From assembly GCA_042219835.1 (NCBI GenBank), contig JBHJMN010000021.1:34696-98695 (forward strand): a DNA stretch of 64,000 nucleotides, written 5' to 3'. Positions 39,490-48,187 of the stretch are shown in pieces. The stretch's first letter is position 1. Each line of letters opens with the position of its first letter. A program made the position numbers and the translations under genes. Source of the DNA: Paenibacillus_G elgii_A. GTDB taxonomy: Bacteria; Bacillota; Bacilli; Paenibacillales; NBRC-103111. The notes beneath the pieces were generated by a model, which worked only from the letters and a program-made list of their open reading frames with translations, did not search any database and was not told the origin of the DNA.

Positions 39490-42177
39490 TTACTTCGCCT
39501 CGTACCAGTTCTCCCCGGCATCGACATCCACCTTCAGCGGCACGTCGAGCTTCAGGGCCGATTCCATCAATTCGGCGACCATTTGTTTCATCAAGTCAAT
39601 CTCGTCTTCCGGCACCTCGAACACCAGTTCGTCATGCACCTGAAGCAGCATGCGGCTGCGCACGCCCTCTTCCTTCATCCGCTTGTCCAATTGGACCATC
39701 GCCAGCTTGATAATATCCGCGGCTGTTCCTTGAATCGGCGTATTCATCGCGGTGCGCTCGGCGAACGAGCGCAGGTTGAAGTTCGAGGCTGTAATTTCCG
39801 GCAGGTAGCGGCGGCGCTGAAGCAGCGTCGTGACGTAGCCGTCCTGGCGGGCTTTTTTGACGATATCGTCCATATATTGGCGAACCCCTTGGAACACGGC
39901 AAAATATTGCTCGATAAACTTCGCCGCGTCCTTACGGGTAATGTTCAAATTCTGCGACAACCCGTAATCGCTGATACCGTATACAATGCCGAAGTTGACG
40001 GCTTTGGCCTGACGCCGCATATTTGAATCGACTTCCGCTTCGGATACGCCGAACACGTCCATAGCCGTTTTCGTATGAACGTCCATGTTGTCGCGGAACG
40101 CTTCGATCAGCTTCGCGTCCTGCGAAATGTGCGCCAGCACGCGCAGCTCGATCTGCGAGTAGTCGGCGGTCAAGATTTTCCACCCGGGCTCGGAAGGGAA
40201 AAACACCTTGCGGATTTTGCGGCCTTCCTCCAGCCGGATCGGAATGTTCTGCAGGTTCGGATACTGGCTGCTGAGCCGTCCGGTCGCTGCGATCGTCTGC
40301 CTATAGTACGTATGCACCTTCCCGGTAGAAGGACGCACTTCCTTAAGCAGGCCTTCCACATAAGTCGACTGCAGCTTCGCCAGCGTCCGGTAATGAAGAA
40401 TATGACCGACCATCGGATGGTACGGCTCCAGCTTCTCCAGCACTTCAGCGTCGGTCGAATAGCCGGTTTTCGTTTTCTTGACCACCGGCAGACCGAGCTT
40501 CTCGAACAAAATCTCCCCTAGCTGCTTCGGCGAGTTGATGTTAAACTCGACGCCGGCCGCGTCGTAGATCGATTGCATGATGCCCTCGAGCTGGCTCCCA
40601 AGCTCGACGCCGTAGGCTTTGAGCTCGGAAGCGTCCACCTTGATCCCTTTGCGCTCCATCGAAGCCAGCACGAGCGCCAGCGGAAGCTCCAGCTCGTAAA
40701 ACAACTGATGCATTTCGCTCGTTTCGAGCGCTTCCTTCAGCTTCGGCGTCAGCCGATGGACCGCGGCGGCTTTGCGGCACAGAAAGGCGGTCAGCACGTC
40801 TTCCTCGGGCACCTTGAATTTCGCGCCCTTGCCGAACACTTCCTCGTCGGCCGGAAGCGGACGCAGCCCGTAGCGGGACGTCAGTCCATCCAGCGTCAGC
40901 GACGACTCCGTCGGATCGAGCAAATAGCCGGCGAGCAGCGCATCGAAGCCGATGCCGCCCAGCTCGATCCCGCGCCAAGACAGCACGATGACGGCGCGGT
41001 GCAGATCGTAGATGGCAACCTCCTGCTTGTCTTCCGAAGCAAGCCATTCCCGTACCGCAGAGGCGTTATCCTGCTCAAGCCGTTCCACTGGCACATAGAA
41101 GCATACGGGCTCCGTGCCCTCTTCTTCGCTATAGAAGGACACGCCTATCACCTCGGCGTTATGCGGATTGTCGCCGGCCGCTTCCACATGCAGCGCACAG
41201 ACATGCGGCAGCGCGGCGGTCAGCGCGGCCAGCTTGTCGTCGGTAACCAGCACCGTCGGCGGCTCGGTTCCGGTCTCCTCCACCTCCACTGCTCCGGCCG
41301 CCGCAGCGCCGGAAGCAGGCAGCTGCAGCCGCTCCAATAATGACTTAAACTCCAGCTTGCGGAACATCTCGGCAAGCTCCGATTCCTCATATCCGCGATA
41401 GGCCAGCTCGTCCCATGAAAAATCGACCGGCACCTCCCGGAAAATCGTCGCAAGCTCCTTGCTCATCCGGGCGCTGTCAACGTTCGCAGCGACCTTCTCC
41501 CCAAGCTTGCCTTTGATCTGCGAGGCGTTCTCCAGCACGTTCTCGACCGAGCCGTATTCGTGCAGCAGCTTAAGCGCCGTCTTCTCCCCAACGCCCGGAA
41601 TGCCCGGAATGTTGTCGGACGTATCGCCCATCAACCCTTTCAGGTCGATGATCTGATGCGGCTTCAGCCCGTACGTTTCTTCGATGTGCGCCGGATCGAA
41701 CAGCTCGACCTCGCTGATGCCCTTGCGCGTCAGCGCGATGGTCACCTGCCCGCTTGCAAGCTGCAGCATGTCCTTGTCCCCGGTGACGACGACGACCTCG
41801 ATACCGCTTTTCTCGTCCGCAATGCGCGTCAGCGTGCCGATGATGTCGTCGGCCTCGTAGCCGTCCAGCTCGAACTGGCGGATGCCGAACGATCCGAGTA
41901 GATCCCGGAGCAGCGGAAACTGCTCAGAGAGCTCCGGCGGCGTTTTTTCGCGGCCACCTTTGTATTCTGCGTAATCTTTATGTCGAAACGTCGCTTTCCC
42001 TGCGTCGAATGCAACCAGAAAGTGCGTCGGCTTCTGTTCCTCCAGCAGCTTGAGCAGCATGGTGGTGAACCCATAGACCGCGTTCGTGTGCAGCCCCTTG
42101 GAATTGCTCAGCAGCGGCAGCGCAAAAAAAGCGCGGTAAGCAATGCTGTTCCCGTCGATCAAAATAAGCTTGGACAA
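39490..42177 (-). CDS. polA: DNA polymerase I
   Basis: A 895-residue repair and Okazaki-maturation polymerase. The 5'-3' exonuclease domain (about 1-290) starts SKLILIDGNSIAYRAFFALP and has GYEADDIIGT, VTGDKDMLQL and GDTSDNIPGIPGVG. The 3'-5' exonuclease-like domain (about 310-490) lacks the acidic metal ligands (the strand reads LHVEAAGDN), as in other Bacillus-type enzymes. The polymerase has motif A DYSQIELRVLAH, motif B RRQAKAVNFGIVYG and motif C QVHDELVFEVP. The start is taken at TTG 42177 after GGGGTG, matching the family start; a longer frame to 42234 gives an unrelated N-terminus. Confidence 0.97.
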   Translation of the reverse strand: MSKLILIDGNSIAYRAFFALPLLSNSKGLHTNAVYGFTTMLLKLLEEQKPTHFLVAFDAGKATFRHKDYAEYKGGREKTPPELSEQFPLLRDLLGSFGIRQFELDGYEADDIIGTLTRIADEKSGIEVVVVTGDKDMLQLASGQVTIALTRKGISEVELFDPAHIEETYGLKPHQIIDLKGLMGDTSDNIPGIPGVGEKTALKLLHEYGSVENVLENASQIKGKLGEKVAANVDSARMSKELATIFREVPVDFSWDELAYRGYEESELAEMFRKLEFKSLLERLQLPASGAAAAGAVEVEETGTEPPTVLVTDDKLAALTAALPHVCALHVEAAGDNPHNAEVIGVSFYSEEEGTEPVCFYVPVERLEQDNASAVREWLASEDKQEVAIYDLHRAVIVLSWRGIELGGIGFDALLAGYLLDPTESSLTLDGLTSRYGLRPLPADEEVFGKGAKFKVPEEDVLTAFLCRKAAAVHRLTPKLKEALETSEMHQLFYELELPLALVLASMERKGIKVDASELKAYGVELGSQLEGIMQSIYDAAGVEFNINSPKQLGEILFEKLGLPVVKKTKTGYSTDAEVLEKLEPYHPMVGHILHYRTLAKLQSTYVEGLLKEVRPSTGKVHTYYRQTIAATGRLSSQYPNLQNIPIRLEEGRKIRKVFFPSEPGWKILTADYSQIELRVLAHISQDAKLIEAFRDNMDVHTKTAMDVFGVSEAEVDSNMRRQAKAVNFGIVYGISDYGLSQNLNITRKDAAKFIEQYFAVFQGVRQYMDDIVKKARQDGYVTTLLQRRRYLPEITASNFNLRSFAERTAMNTPIQGTAADIIKLAMVQLDKRMKEEGVRSRMLLQVHDELVFEVPEDEIDLMKQMVAELMESALKLDVPLKVDVDAGENWYEAK

Positions 42178-42359
42178 TGGATACACCCCATTCGGCAGTC
42201 TTCCTACTCTATACATGATAGCATAGGACAGCATAAGAAAAAAACCTTTGGAAAGCTTTCTCGAAAAAGGGGTTTGCGCCGTTTTTGCCGCATAAAATGA
42301 ACTAACTTTTGATCCTTGACGGCGCCTTTCGAGCGGAAAGGAGATCGGAGGCTGGGTTC

Positions 42360-43130
42360 ATGAAAGAGACGGTTCGTTTGAACGGAAAACGCGCGATTTT
42401 TTTCGATGTCAATCAGACGCTGGTACAGCAGGGACTCAGCTTCGAACAATGCTTCGCAGAGGTGTGGAACGATTATTCGGCCAGATGGGCGCCGGAGGAC
42501 CGCCCGAAGGCGGATTCGCTCTGGGAGCAGTATATCACGCGTTGGCAGCATCGCAAAAAAGGCCGGACGACATTCAAGCAGCTCGACGAGCTGCAGCAGC
42601 AATGCCTGCGGGAAGCCTTCGAGGCGCTGAGGATTCCCGCTTCCTCCGGCGTCCTGCGAGGCTTCATGCAGGATATCCGCCGCTTGCAGGTATCGGCGAA
42701 GTCCATGTCGCCGCAGACGGCAAAAACGCTGGAGGAGCTGTCCCGTACATACCGCCTCGCCATCATCAGCAACAGCCCCCGCAGCGAAGTGCTGATGATG
42801 CTGCAGCGGTTTGGGCTGGAATCGTATTTTCCCGAAGAACGCATCTTTACGGCACAGAAGCCGGCGGATAAGAAGCCTGCGCCGAATCTCTTCAAGACGG
42901 CGCTCCAAACGATGCAGCTTGCGCCAAGGCAGGCGCTCATGGTAGGGAACTCGTGGAAGCATGACGTGTGCGGCGCCGTAAAAGCGGGCCTGGATGTCGT
43001 ATGGCTTCATCCCGGAGCGGCCGGTCCGTCCGCCGAAGCGAGAGGCAACAAAATTTCCCAGCAGCGGCTAGGAAAGCGTAGGGTGTATTTGATCAAGCAG
43101 CTGGATCAGCTTCTCCAGCTCTTCGGTTGA
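42360..43130 (+). CDS. HAD-superfamily hydrolase with atypical motif I
   Basis: A 256-residue HAD-fold protein. Motif I is FFDVNQTL (Asp16, Asn18), where phosphatases normally have D-x-D. Motif II is AIISNSPRSEV, motif III PADKKPAPNLFK and motif IV LMVGNSWKHDVCGAVKAGLD. The nucleophile Asp is kept but the general acid/base Asp is replaced by Asn, so phosphatase activity may be altered; some dehalogenase-type HAD proteins also lack it. ATG 42360 follows GGAGGCTGGGTTC. It is divergent from polA. The gap 43131-43333 shows only the phoU terminator. Confidence 0.88.
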   Translation: MKETVRLNGKRAIFFDVNQTLVQQGLSFEQCFAEVWNDYSARWAPEDRPKADSLWEQYITRWQHRKKGRTTFKQLDELQQQCLREAFEALRIPASSGVLRGFMQDIRRLQVSAKSMSPQTAKTLEELSRTYRLAIISNSPRSEVLMMLQRFGLESYFPEERIFTAQKPADKKPAPNLFKTALQTMQLAPRQALMVGNSWKHDVCGAVKAGLDVVWLHPGAAGPSAEARGNKISQQRLGKRRVYLIKQLDQLLQLFG

Positions 43131-43262
43131 ATTTCAATCAGCCCGGCGTCAACCGGAACGCTGGCCGCATCGCCGCTGAGGCGCTCCCGCGATGCGCTTT
43201 CGACTGCTTCTTCAGCTTGGCCGCCGACAGGAGTGCTCTGTTTTTTACAATGGCAAAAAAGC

Positions 43263-43306
43263 AAAAAATCCCGCCCGCGCCTTGGTAAAATAAGCGCGCG
43301 GCGGGA
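43263..43306 (-). terminator. Terminator after phoU
   Basis: A minus-strand stem TCCCGCCGCGCGC pairs with GCGCGGGCGGGA (small bulge) and is followed by TTTTTT. It ends the pst-phoU operon. Confidence 0.85.
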
Positions 43307-43333
43307 CTCCGGACCGGAGCCGTTCGGTATCCG

Positions 43334-43993
43334 CTAAACGTTCAAATCTTTGCGCTTGCCGGTGACCATAAAGATCACGCCTTCTCCGATATTCGTCGAA
43401 TGGTCGGCCACACGTTCGAGGAAATGGGCGGCTAGCATGAGCTGGGATAATTGTCTGTTTTTAGCAAAATCAGTGCCCATTAGCATGATGATATCGTTCA
43501 CGATGACACTGTACAGCTTGTCGACTTCGTCGTCCTTCTCGGCCAGCGCCGCTGCCCGGTGAACGTCGCGTTCGGTATATGCCAGCAGGCTCTCCTGCAG
43601 CATATTCTGGGTCAGCTCCGCCATACACGGGATGTCTTCGAGCGGTTTCGCCAGCTCTTGGCCGTTCAACCGGATGCAAATTTTGGCGATATCGACGGCA
43701 TGATCCGCAATGCGTTCGAGATCGGTGGCGATCTTCAGCGCCATGCTGATAATCCGCAAATCGCTGGCCATCGGCTGCTGCAGCGCGATCAGCCGCAGCG
43801 AATCTTCTTCGATTCTGGCAGTCATCTCGTCGATCCGATCGTCCTCTTCGATCGTTTGCCGGGCCAAGCCCTCATCCAGCCGCGCAAGCGCTTCGACGGC
43901 TTGGCGGATCAGCCTCGCGACATTGTTGCCCATGTCGAGCAGATCTTTTTGAAGCAGGTCCAGCGATTGGTGAAAATTGATCCGGTTATCCAC
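43334..43993 (-). CDS. phoU: Phosphate-specific transport system accessory protein PhoU
   Basis: A 219-residue protein of two PhoU helical-bundle repeats, with the metal-binding motifs SDLRIISMALKIATDLERIA-DHA and LMLAAHFLERVADHSTNIGE. It restrains the Pst transporter and signals phosphate sufficiency to the PhoR kinase. It is the last gene of the pst operon, 35 bases after pstB, and is followed by a terminator. ATG 43993 follows GGAGAGCTCTATTCG. Confidence 0.97.
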   Translation of the reverse strand: MDNRINFHQSLDLLQKDLLDMGNNVARLIRQAVEALARLDEGLARQTIEEDDRIDEMTARIEEDSLRLIALQQPMASDLRIISMALKIATDLERIADHAVDIAKICIRLNGQELAKPLEDIPCMAELTQNMLQESLLAYTERDVHRAAALAEKDDEVDKLYSVIVNDIIMLMGTDFAKNRQLSQLMLAAHFLERVADHSTNIGEGVIFMVTGKRKDLNV

Positions 43994-44028
43994 GAATAGA
44001 GCTCTCCTTTGTCCGAACGGCCGGGAAC

Positions 44029-44817
44029 TTATCCGAACCGTCCGGTAATATAATCTTCCGTCCGTTGGTCGGAAGGCGTGGTAAAAATTTTGTCCGTTTT
44101 GTCCGACTCAACCAGCACGCCGTTCAGGAAAAACGAGGTGTAATCAGAAATCCGGGCCGCTTGCTGCATGTTATGGGTGACGATGATGATCGTATACTTC
44201 TCCTTCAGTACCTGCGTCAGCTCCTCGACCTTCAGCGTCGAGATCGGGTCGAGCGCAGACGTCGGCTCATCCATCAGCAGCACATCCGGCTCGACGGCAA
44301 GCAGACGCGCAATGCACAAGCGCTGCTGCTGACCTCCGGAGAGGCCGAGCGCCGACTTGTTCAAGCGATCCTTGACCTCGTCCCACAGGGCGGCTTGCAC
44401 CAGGCTGCGTTCGACGATTTCGTCGAGCACGGCTTTTTTCTTCGTGCCGTGAATCCGCGGGCCGTATGCGATGTTGTCATAAATGCTCATCGGAAACGGG
44501 TTCGGACGCTGGAACACCATGCCGACCTTCTTGCGCAGAGATACGACGTCCGTCTCCGGACCGTAAATATGTTGGCCGTCCACATAGATGTCGCCGGTGA
44601 TCCGCACGTTGTCGATCAGATCGTTCATCCGGTTCAGGGTGCGCAGAAAAGTCGATTTCCCGCAGCCGGAAGGGCCGATCAACGCGACGATGGAATTTTG
44701 CTCGATCGTCAGCCCGATGTTATGCAGCGCATGATTTTCACCGTAATATAAATTTAATTGCTCTACTTTGATTTTATTCGCAACCTTCGGATTCGCGATT
44801 GCACTCGCTGTCGCCAT
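44029..44817 (-). CDS. pstB: Phosphate ABC transporter ATP-binding protein PstB
   Basis: A 262-residue ATPase that powers phosphate uptake through PstCA. Walker A GPSGCGKST, Q-loop MVFQRPNPFPMSIYDNIAYG (the PstB-specific PNPFP), signature LSGGQQQRLCIARLLA, Walker B VLLMDEPTSALDPIS and H-loop IVTHNMQQA. The end TEDYITGRFG is the typical PstB C-terminus. It starts one base after the pstA stop. Confidence 0.98.
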   Translation of the reverse strand: MATASAIANPKVANKIKVEQLNLYYGENHALHNIGLTIEQNSIVALIGPSGCGKSTFLRTLNRMNDLIDNVRITGDIYVDGQHIYGPETDVVSLRKKVGMVFQRPNPFPMSIYDNIAYGPRIHGTKKKAVLDEIVERSLVQAALWDEVKDRLNKSALGLSGGQQQRLCIARLLAVEPDVLLMDEPTSALDPISTLKVEELTQVLKEKYTIIIVTHNMQQAARISDYTSFFLNGVLVESDKTDKIFTTPSDQRTEDYITGRFG

Positions 44818-44818
44818 G

Positions 44819-45676
44819 TCATTTCCCTCCGGACAATTTTTTTTGCAGTATACGGCTTGGAATACCGATTAACAGGTTAAAGAGCAGCACGACGATCAAC
44901 AGCAGCGCGGCGGAGCCTTTGGCAATGTTCTTGGCGTCCGGCACGATCGCTTCGGATTGGACGTACCACAGATGAACGGACAGTGTCTCGCCCATGCTGA
45001 GCGGATTGAAGTCCGGGAAGAAGCGCGATACCGACAGCCCCGCGGTATAAATCAGAATGGCCGATTCTCCGAGGGCGCGGCCCGCGACGAGCGTGATCCC
45101 CGTAATTAAGCTCGGCAGCGAAGCCGGCAGCAGCACCTTGCGGATCGCTTGCCAGCGGGTCGAGCCGAGTGCAAGCGACGCCTCCCAGTACGATTCCGGA
45201 ACAGAGCGGATCGCTTCTTCCGTTACCCGCACAAGCACAGGCAGATTGAGCAGCGACAAAGTGATCGCCCCGCCGACGATCGAAAATTTCAGACCCATCC
45301 AGTTAACGAACAACAGGAAGCCGAACAAACCGAAGACGATCGACGGTACGGAAGACAATGCTTCAACAGAGACGCGCACGATGTCCGTAAACCGGTTCTT
45401 CTTCGCATAAATCGCCAGATACACGCCGGCGCCGATACCGATCGGCAGCGAAAACAACAGCGACAAGAACAAAATATAGAAGGAGTTAAACAGCTGAGGG
45501 CCTACGCCGCCGCCGGCCATAATCTCCGAAGGCTTGCCGGTGATGAAATTCCAGTTCAGCATTGGCAGGCCGTCGCCTAAGATCCGGAATAAAAACCACG
45601 CCAGAATCACAATAATAACAGCGCCCGTTGCCCAAAAATAAAGCGTGGCGATCCGGTCGGTCGTTTTGCTTGTCAT
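44819..45676 (-). CDS. pstA: Phosphate ABC transporter permease PstA
   Basis: A 285-residue inner-membrane permease with six helices and the binding-protein-dependent transport motif EEAIRSVPESYWEASLALGS-TRWQAIRKVLLP that contacts PstB. A characteristic periplasmic segment precedes the helices (FLFRILGDGLPMLNWNFITG). Its start overlaps the pstC stop by four bases. It forms the channel with PstC. Confidence 0.97.
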   Translation of the reverse strand: MTSKTTDRIATLYFWATGAVIIVILAWFLFRILGDGLPMLNWNFITGKPSEIMAGGGVGPQLFNSFYILFLSLLFSLPIGIGAGVYLAIYAKKNRFTDIVRVSVEALSSVPSIVFGLFGFLLFVNWMGLKFSIVGGAITLSLLNLPVLVRVTEEAIRSVPESYWEASLALGSTRWQAIRKVLLPASLPSLITGITLVAGRALGESAILIYTAGLSVSRFFPDFNPLSMGETLSVHLWYVQSEAIVPDAKNIAKGSAALLLIVVLLFNLLIGIPSRILQKKLSGGK

Positions 45677-46611
45677 TTCACTTCACTCCTCTTTGCGACA
45701 ATGCGGATGATCAGAATCAAGGCCAGCGAGACCAGAAGCAGCACAAGTGCCATCAGGAACAAGGCGTTGTTCCACGTGCTGCCATAATGGGTATTCCCCA
45801 TGTCCTTGACGATCGCCGTTGTCAGCACCGTCGCCGAGCTGAGCAGCGAATCCGGCATTTGCGGCGAGTTGCCGATGACCATGAACACGGCCATCGTTTC
45901 TCCAATCGCTCGTCCCATCCCGAGAATGATCCCGGTCAGAATGCCTGGCCGGGCTGCAGGAATAAGCACGCGCCAAATCGTCTGCCAGCGCGTTGCGCCG
46001 AGTGCAAGCGAAGCCTCTTCCAAGCGCCCGGGCAGCGCGCGGATCGCGTCCTCGGAGATGGAAAGAATCGTCGGCAGAATCATGATCGCTAGGATGATAG
46101 CCGCCGGCAAAATCCCGTACCCGAAGCCCTCATTGAACTTCGCAAGAAACGGAACGATCACCGTAAGACCGATCAAGCCGTAGACGACCGACGGAATCCC
46201 GACGAACAAGTCGGTGGCTGGACGAACAATTTCACGCACCCACTTTGGCGCGATTTTAGCGATAAAGACCGCCCCCGACAGCGCGAGCGGTACCGACAGC
46301 AGCACCGACAAGAAGGTCAGCAGCAGCGTGCTGTACAGAAACGAAAACGCGCCGAATTTATTTTGCGACGGGGTCCAATCGGTCGAGAAAAAGAATTCGA
46401 CCGGCGTCACCCCCGAAAAGGTCTTGACTCCTTGCCAACCGACGAAGACGATGACGGAAAAGATGATGAACGCCACGAGAGACGCGCTTCCTATAAATAT
46501 CCATCTCATCACTTGGTCGCTTCTGTTTTGCGCTCTCGTCCAGCGGTTCATCGGATGCTCCTTCCGCTCTTCCTTCACACTTTCCGTCAGCTGATCGGCA
46601 AATGAATTCAT
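45673..46611 (-). CDS. pstC: Phosphate ABC transporter permease PstC
   Basis: A 312-residue permease with six helices and the EAA-like motif EDAIRALPGRLEEASLALGA-TRWQTIWRVLIP, plus GMGRAIGETMAVFMVIGNSP typical of PstC. ATG 46611 follows GGGGGAATAGCTG; an ATG 20 codons later is possible but lacks an RBS. A 195-base gap containing a terminator separates it from pstS. Confidence 0.97.
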   Translation of the reverse strand: MNSFADQLTESVKEERKEHPMNRWTRAQNRSDQVMRWIFIGSASLVAFIIFSVIVFVGWQGVKTFSGVTPVEFFFSTDWTPSQNKFGAFSFLYSTLLLTFLSVLLSVPLALSGAVFIAKIAPKWVREIVRPATDLFVGIPSVVYGLIGLTVIVPFLAKFNEGFGYGILPAAIILAIMILPTILSISEDAIRALPGRLEEASLALGATRWQTIWRVLIPAARPGILTGIILGMGRAIGETMAVFMVIGNSPQMPDSLLSSATVLTTAIVKDMGNTHYGSTWNNALFLMALVLLLVSLALILIIRIVAKRSEVK

Positions 46612-46757
46612 CAGCTATTCCCCCCTGGTTCGAATAGTTCCACACGTGTTCCTTAGCTCAAGATCATCATAGAGTACGAATGTAATAACAGAACATGAGA
46701 ATTGTTAAGGTAATGTAAAAATTGCGGCAGGTTTCGACAAATCGGCAGACGCGGACA

Positions 46758-46789
46758 TAAAAAGAGCAGCGACGTTATGCCGCTGCTCT
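46758..46789 (-). terminator. Intercistronic terminator between pstS and pstC
   Basis: The minus-strand hairpin AGAGCAGCG/CGCTGCTCT with a 9-base loop is followed by TTTTTATG, 18 bases after the pstS stop. It should lower pstCAB-phoU expression relative to pstS. Confidence 0.85.
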
Positions 46790-46806
46790 CGTGGATGACT
46801 GGACGA

Positions 46807-47736
46807 TTATTTTTTCAACAAGTTGGCCGGAAGGAACTTGAGCTCCTCGACTTTTTTGTCTTGGAATTCCGGGCTCATGATATAGTCGATGAATGCTTTG
46901 GCTGCGCCTTTAGCTTCGCCTTTCGTGTACATATGCTCGATGCCGTACAGCGGGTATTTGCCGTCTTTGATTGCGTCTTTGCTGAAGGCCACGCCTTCGA
47001 ATTTCAGAGCTTTCAAAGTATCGTTAACATAAGGCGTGTCTACATAACCGATCGCGCCGGTCGTTTGACCAACGGTCGTAGCCATAGCGCCGCTGGATTC
47101 TTGGGTCACGCCGTCTTTCGTGAAGTCTTTGCCGTCCAAAACAATTTTCTTCACGAGCGCACGGGAACCGGAGCTGTCCGGACGGTGAACGATCGTAATT
47201 TTTTGATCTTTGCCGCCAACTTCTTTCCAGTTCGTGATTTTGCCGGAGAAAATGTCCGCTGCTTGAGCTTTCGTCAAATTGTCGATCGTAACGTCTTTAT
47301 TTACGATGATGGCAAAAGGCGCAACCGCTACGATGTGATCGACAAGACCTTTGTCTTTGTATTCCGGGCCGGCTTCGATGTCGGAGTTGCCGATATCGGA
47401 CGTGCCGTCCGCGACGTTTTTAAGACCTGTACCGGAACCGCCGGCGGTCGGGTTGATCGTGACTTTCGAGTTTTTCTTCATGAACTCGTCCGCAGCCGCT
47501 TTAACGAGCGGGAGTAGAGCGCTGGAGCCGGAAGCCGTTACTGTGCCGGTAATCTCTTCTGTCTTAGCCGGTTGGTCCGCCGTTTTTTTGTCTCCCGTTG
47601 TTGCCGTTTTGTCTCCACCTGCTGCCGCGTTATTCGGTGCCGGTTCTGTCTTCGTACCGCAAGCGGAAAGAACCCCCAACATTAAGATCGAAACCATGGC
47701 CAAGCTTAAACCTTTCTTTGACAGCTGCTTCAACAT
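46807..47736 (-). CDS. pstS: Phosphate ABC transporter substrate-binding lipoprotein PstS
   Basis: A 309-residue extracellular phosphate-binding lipoprotein. The signal MLKQLSKKGLSLAMVSILML ends at the lipobox LSAC, followed by an Ala/Lys/Thr-rich linker (to about residue 60). Phosphate-binding segments are visible: TASGSSALLPLV, AGGSGTGLKNVADGTSDIG and RPDSSGSRALVKK. ATG 47736 follows AAAGGGAGGACATGC. It is first in the pst operon, under phased PhoP boxes. Confidence 0.97.
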   Translation of the reverse strand: MLKQLSKKGLSLAMVSILMLGVLSACGTKTEPAPNNAAAGGDKTATTGDKKTADQPAKTEEITGTVTASGSSALLPLVKAAADEFMKKNSKVTINPTAGGSGTGLKNVADGTSDIGNSDIEAGPEYKDKGLVDHIVAVAPFAIIVNKDVTIDNLTKAQAADIFSGKITNWKEVGGKDQKITIVHRPDSSGSRALVKKIVLDGKDFTKDGVTQESSGAMATTVGQTTGAIGYVDTPYVNDTLKALKFEGVAFSKDAIKDGKYPLYGIEHMYTKGEAKGAAKAFIDYIMSPEFQDKKVEELKFLPANLLKK

Positions 47737-47789
47737 TTCAGCATGTCCTCCCTTTGTTTTTTGTTTACTAGAACATCGTACCAACCAAT

Positions 47790-47828
47790 TGTTAAGTGAA
47801 AACCATCGGAACGTAAATGGAATGTAAA
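47790..47828 (-). promoter_or_regulatory. PhoP boxes upstream of pstS
   Basis: TT(A/C/T)ACA-type repeats occur at an 11-base period on the minus strand: TTTACA (47828-47823), TTTACG (47817-47812), a degenerate third position (47806-47801) and TTAACA (47795-47790). This matches the known Bacillus PhoP binding arrangement of direct repeats spaced by about five bases. Confidence 0.75.
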
Positions 47829-47837
47829 AGTTTTAGA

Positions 47838-48025
47838 TCTCACATTCCGCATCCTTCGTGGAAATTCGAAATACATTAATTTTCAAGCATTTTTTCATCT
47901 AAAATTAATCGAATTATGGGGTTTAATAACAGGTAATGTATTGTTTAAATCCTATTTAAAGTAAAAATTCTGCATAAAAATAAAAATCCTTTGAATAAAT
48001 AAACAAGGGTGCGGAATGTGAGTTA
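47838..48025. repeat. 18-bp inverted repeat pair flanking an AT-rich 150-bp segment
   Basis: The sequence TCACATTCCGCATCCTT (left arm, about 47839-47856) recurs inverted as AAGGGTGCGGAATGTGAG (about 48005-48022) with one mismatch. The segment between is very AT-rich and has no gene. It could be a small non-autonomous insertion element or a pair of regulatory sites. Just downstream, a strong RBS (GAGAGGAGGG) precedes a six-codon frame at 48068 (MNQQER then stop). The rest of 47737-48187 shows only the PhoP boxes and a terminator. Confidence 0.5.
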
Positions 48026-48141
48026 GATCTTTCGGGATGATCTAGAAAAAAAGAGAGGAGGGTTCCTATGAATCAGCAGGAGCGTTGACGCTTAGACAGA
48101 AGCAGCAGTCGGTTTGATGCCAAGAAGTCTGTAGGCATACG

Positions 48142-48178
48142 AAAAGCCCCGGTTTCGCATCCAATACGAAATCGGGGC
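48142..48178 (-). terminator. Terminator after the 48188 oxidoreductase gene
   Basis: AGCCCCGATTTCG and CGAAACCGGGGCT pair on the minus strand around a 9-base loop, followed by TTTTCGT. Confidence 0.8.
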
Positions 48179-48187
48179 TCCCTGCAT

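Noticed and set aside
39490..42234. Longer polA N-terminus beginning at 42234
   Set aside because: The extra residues are not conserved; TTG 42177 has a ribosome binding site and matches the family start.
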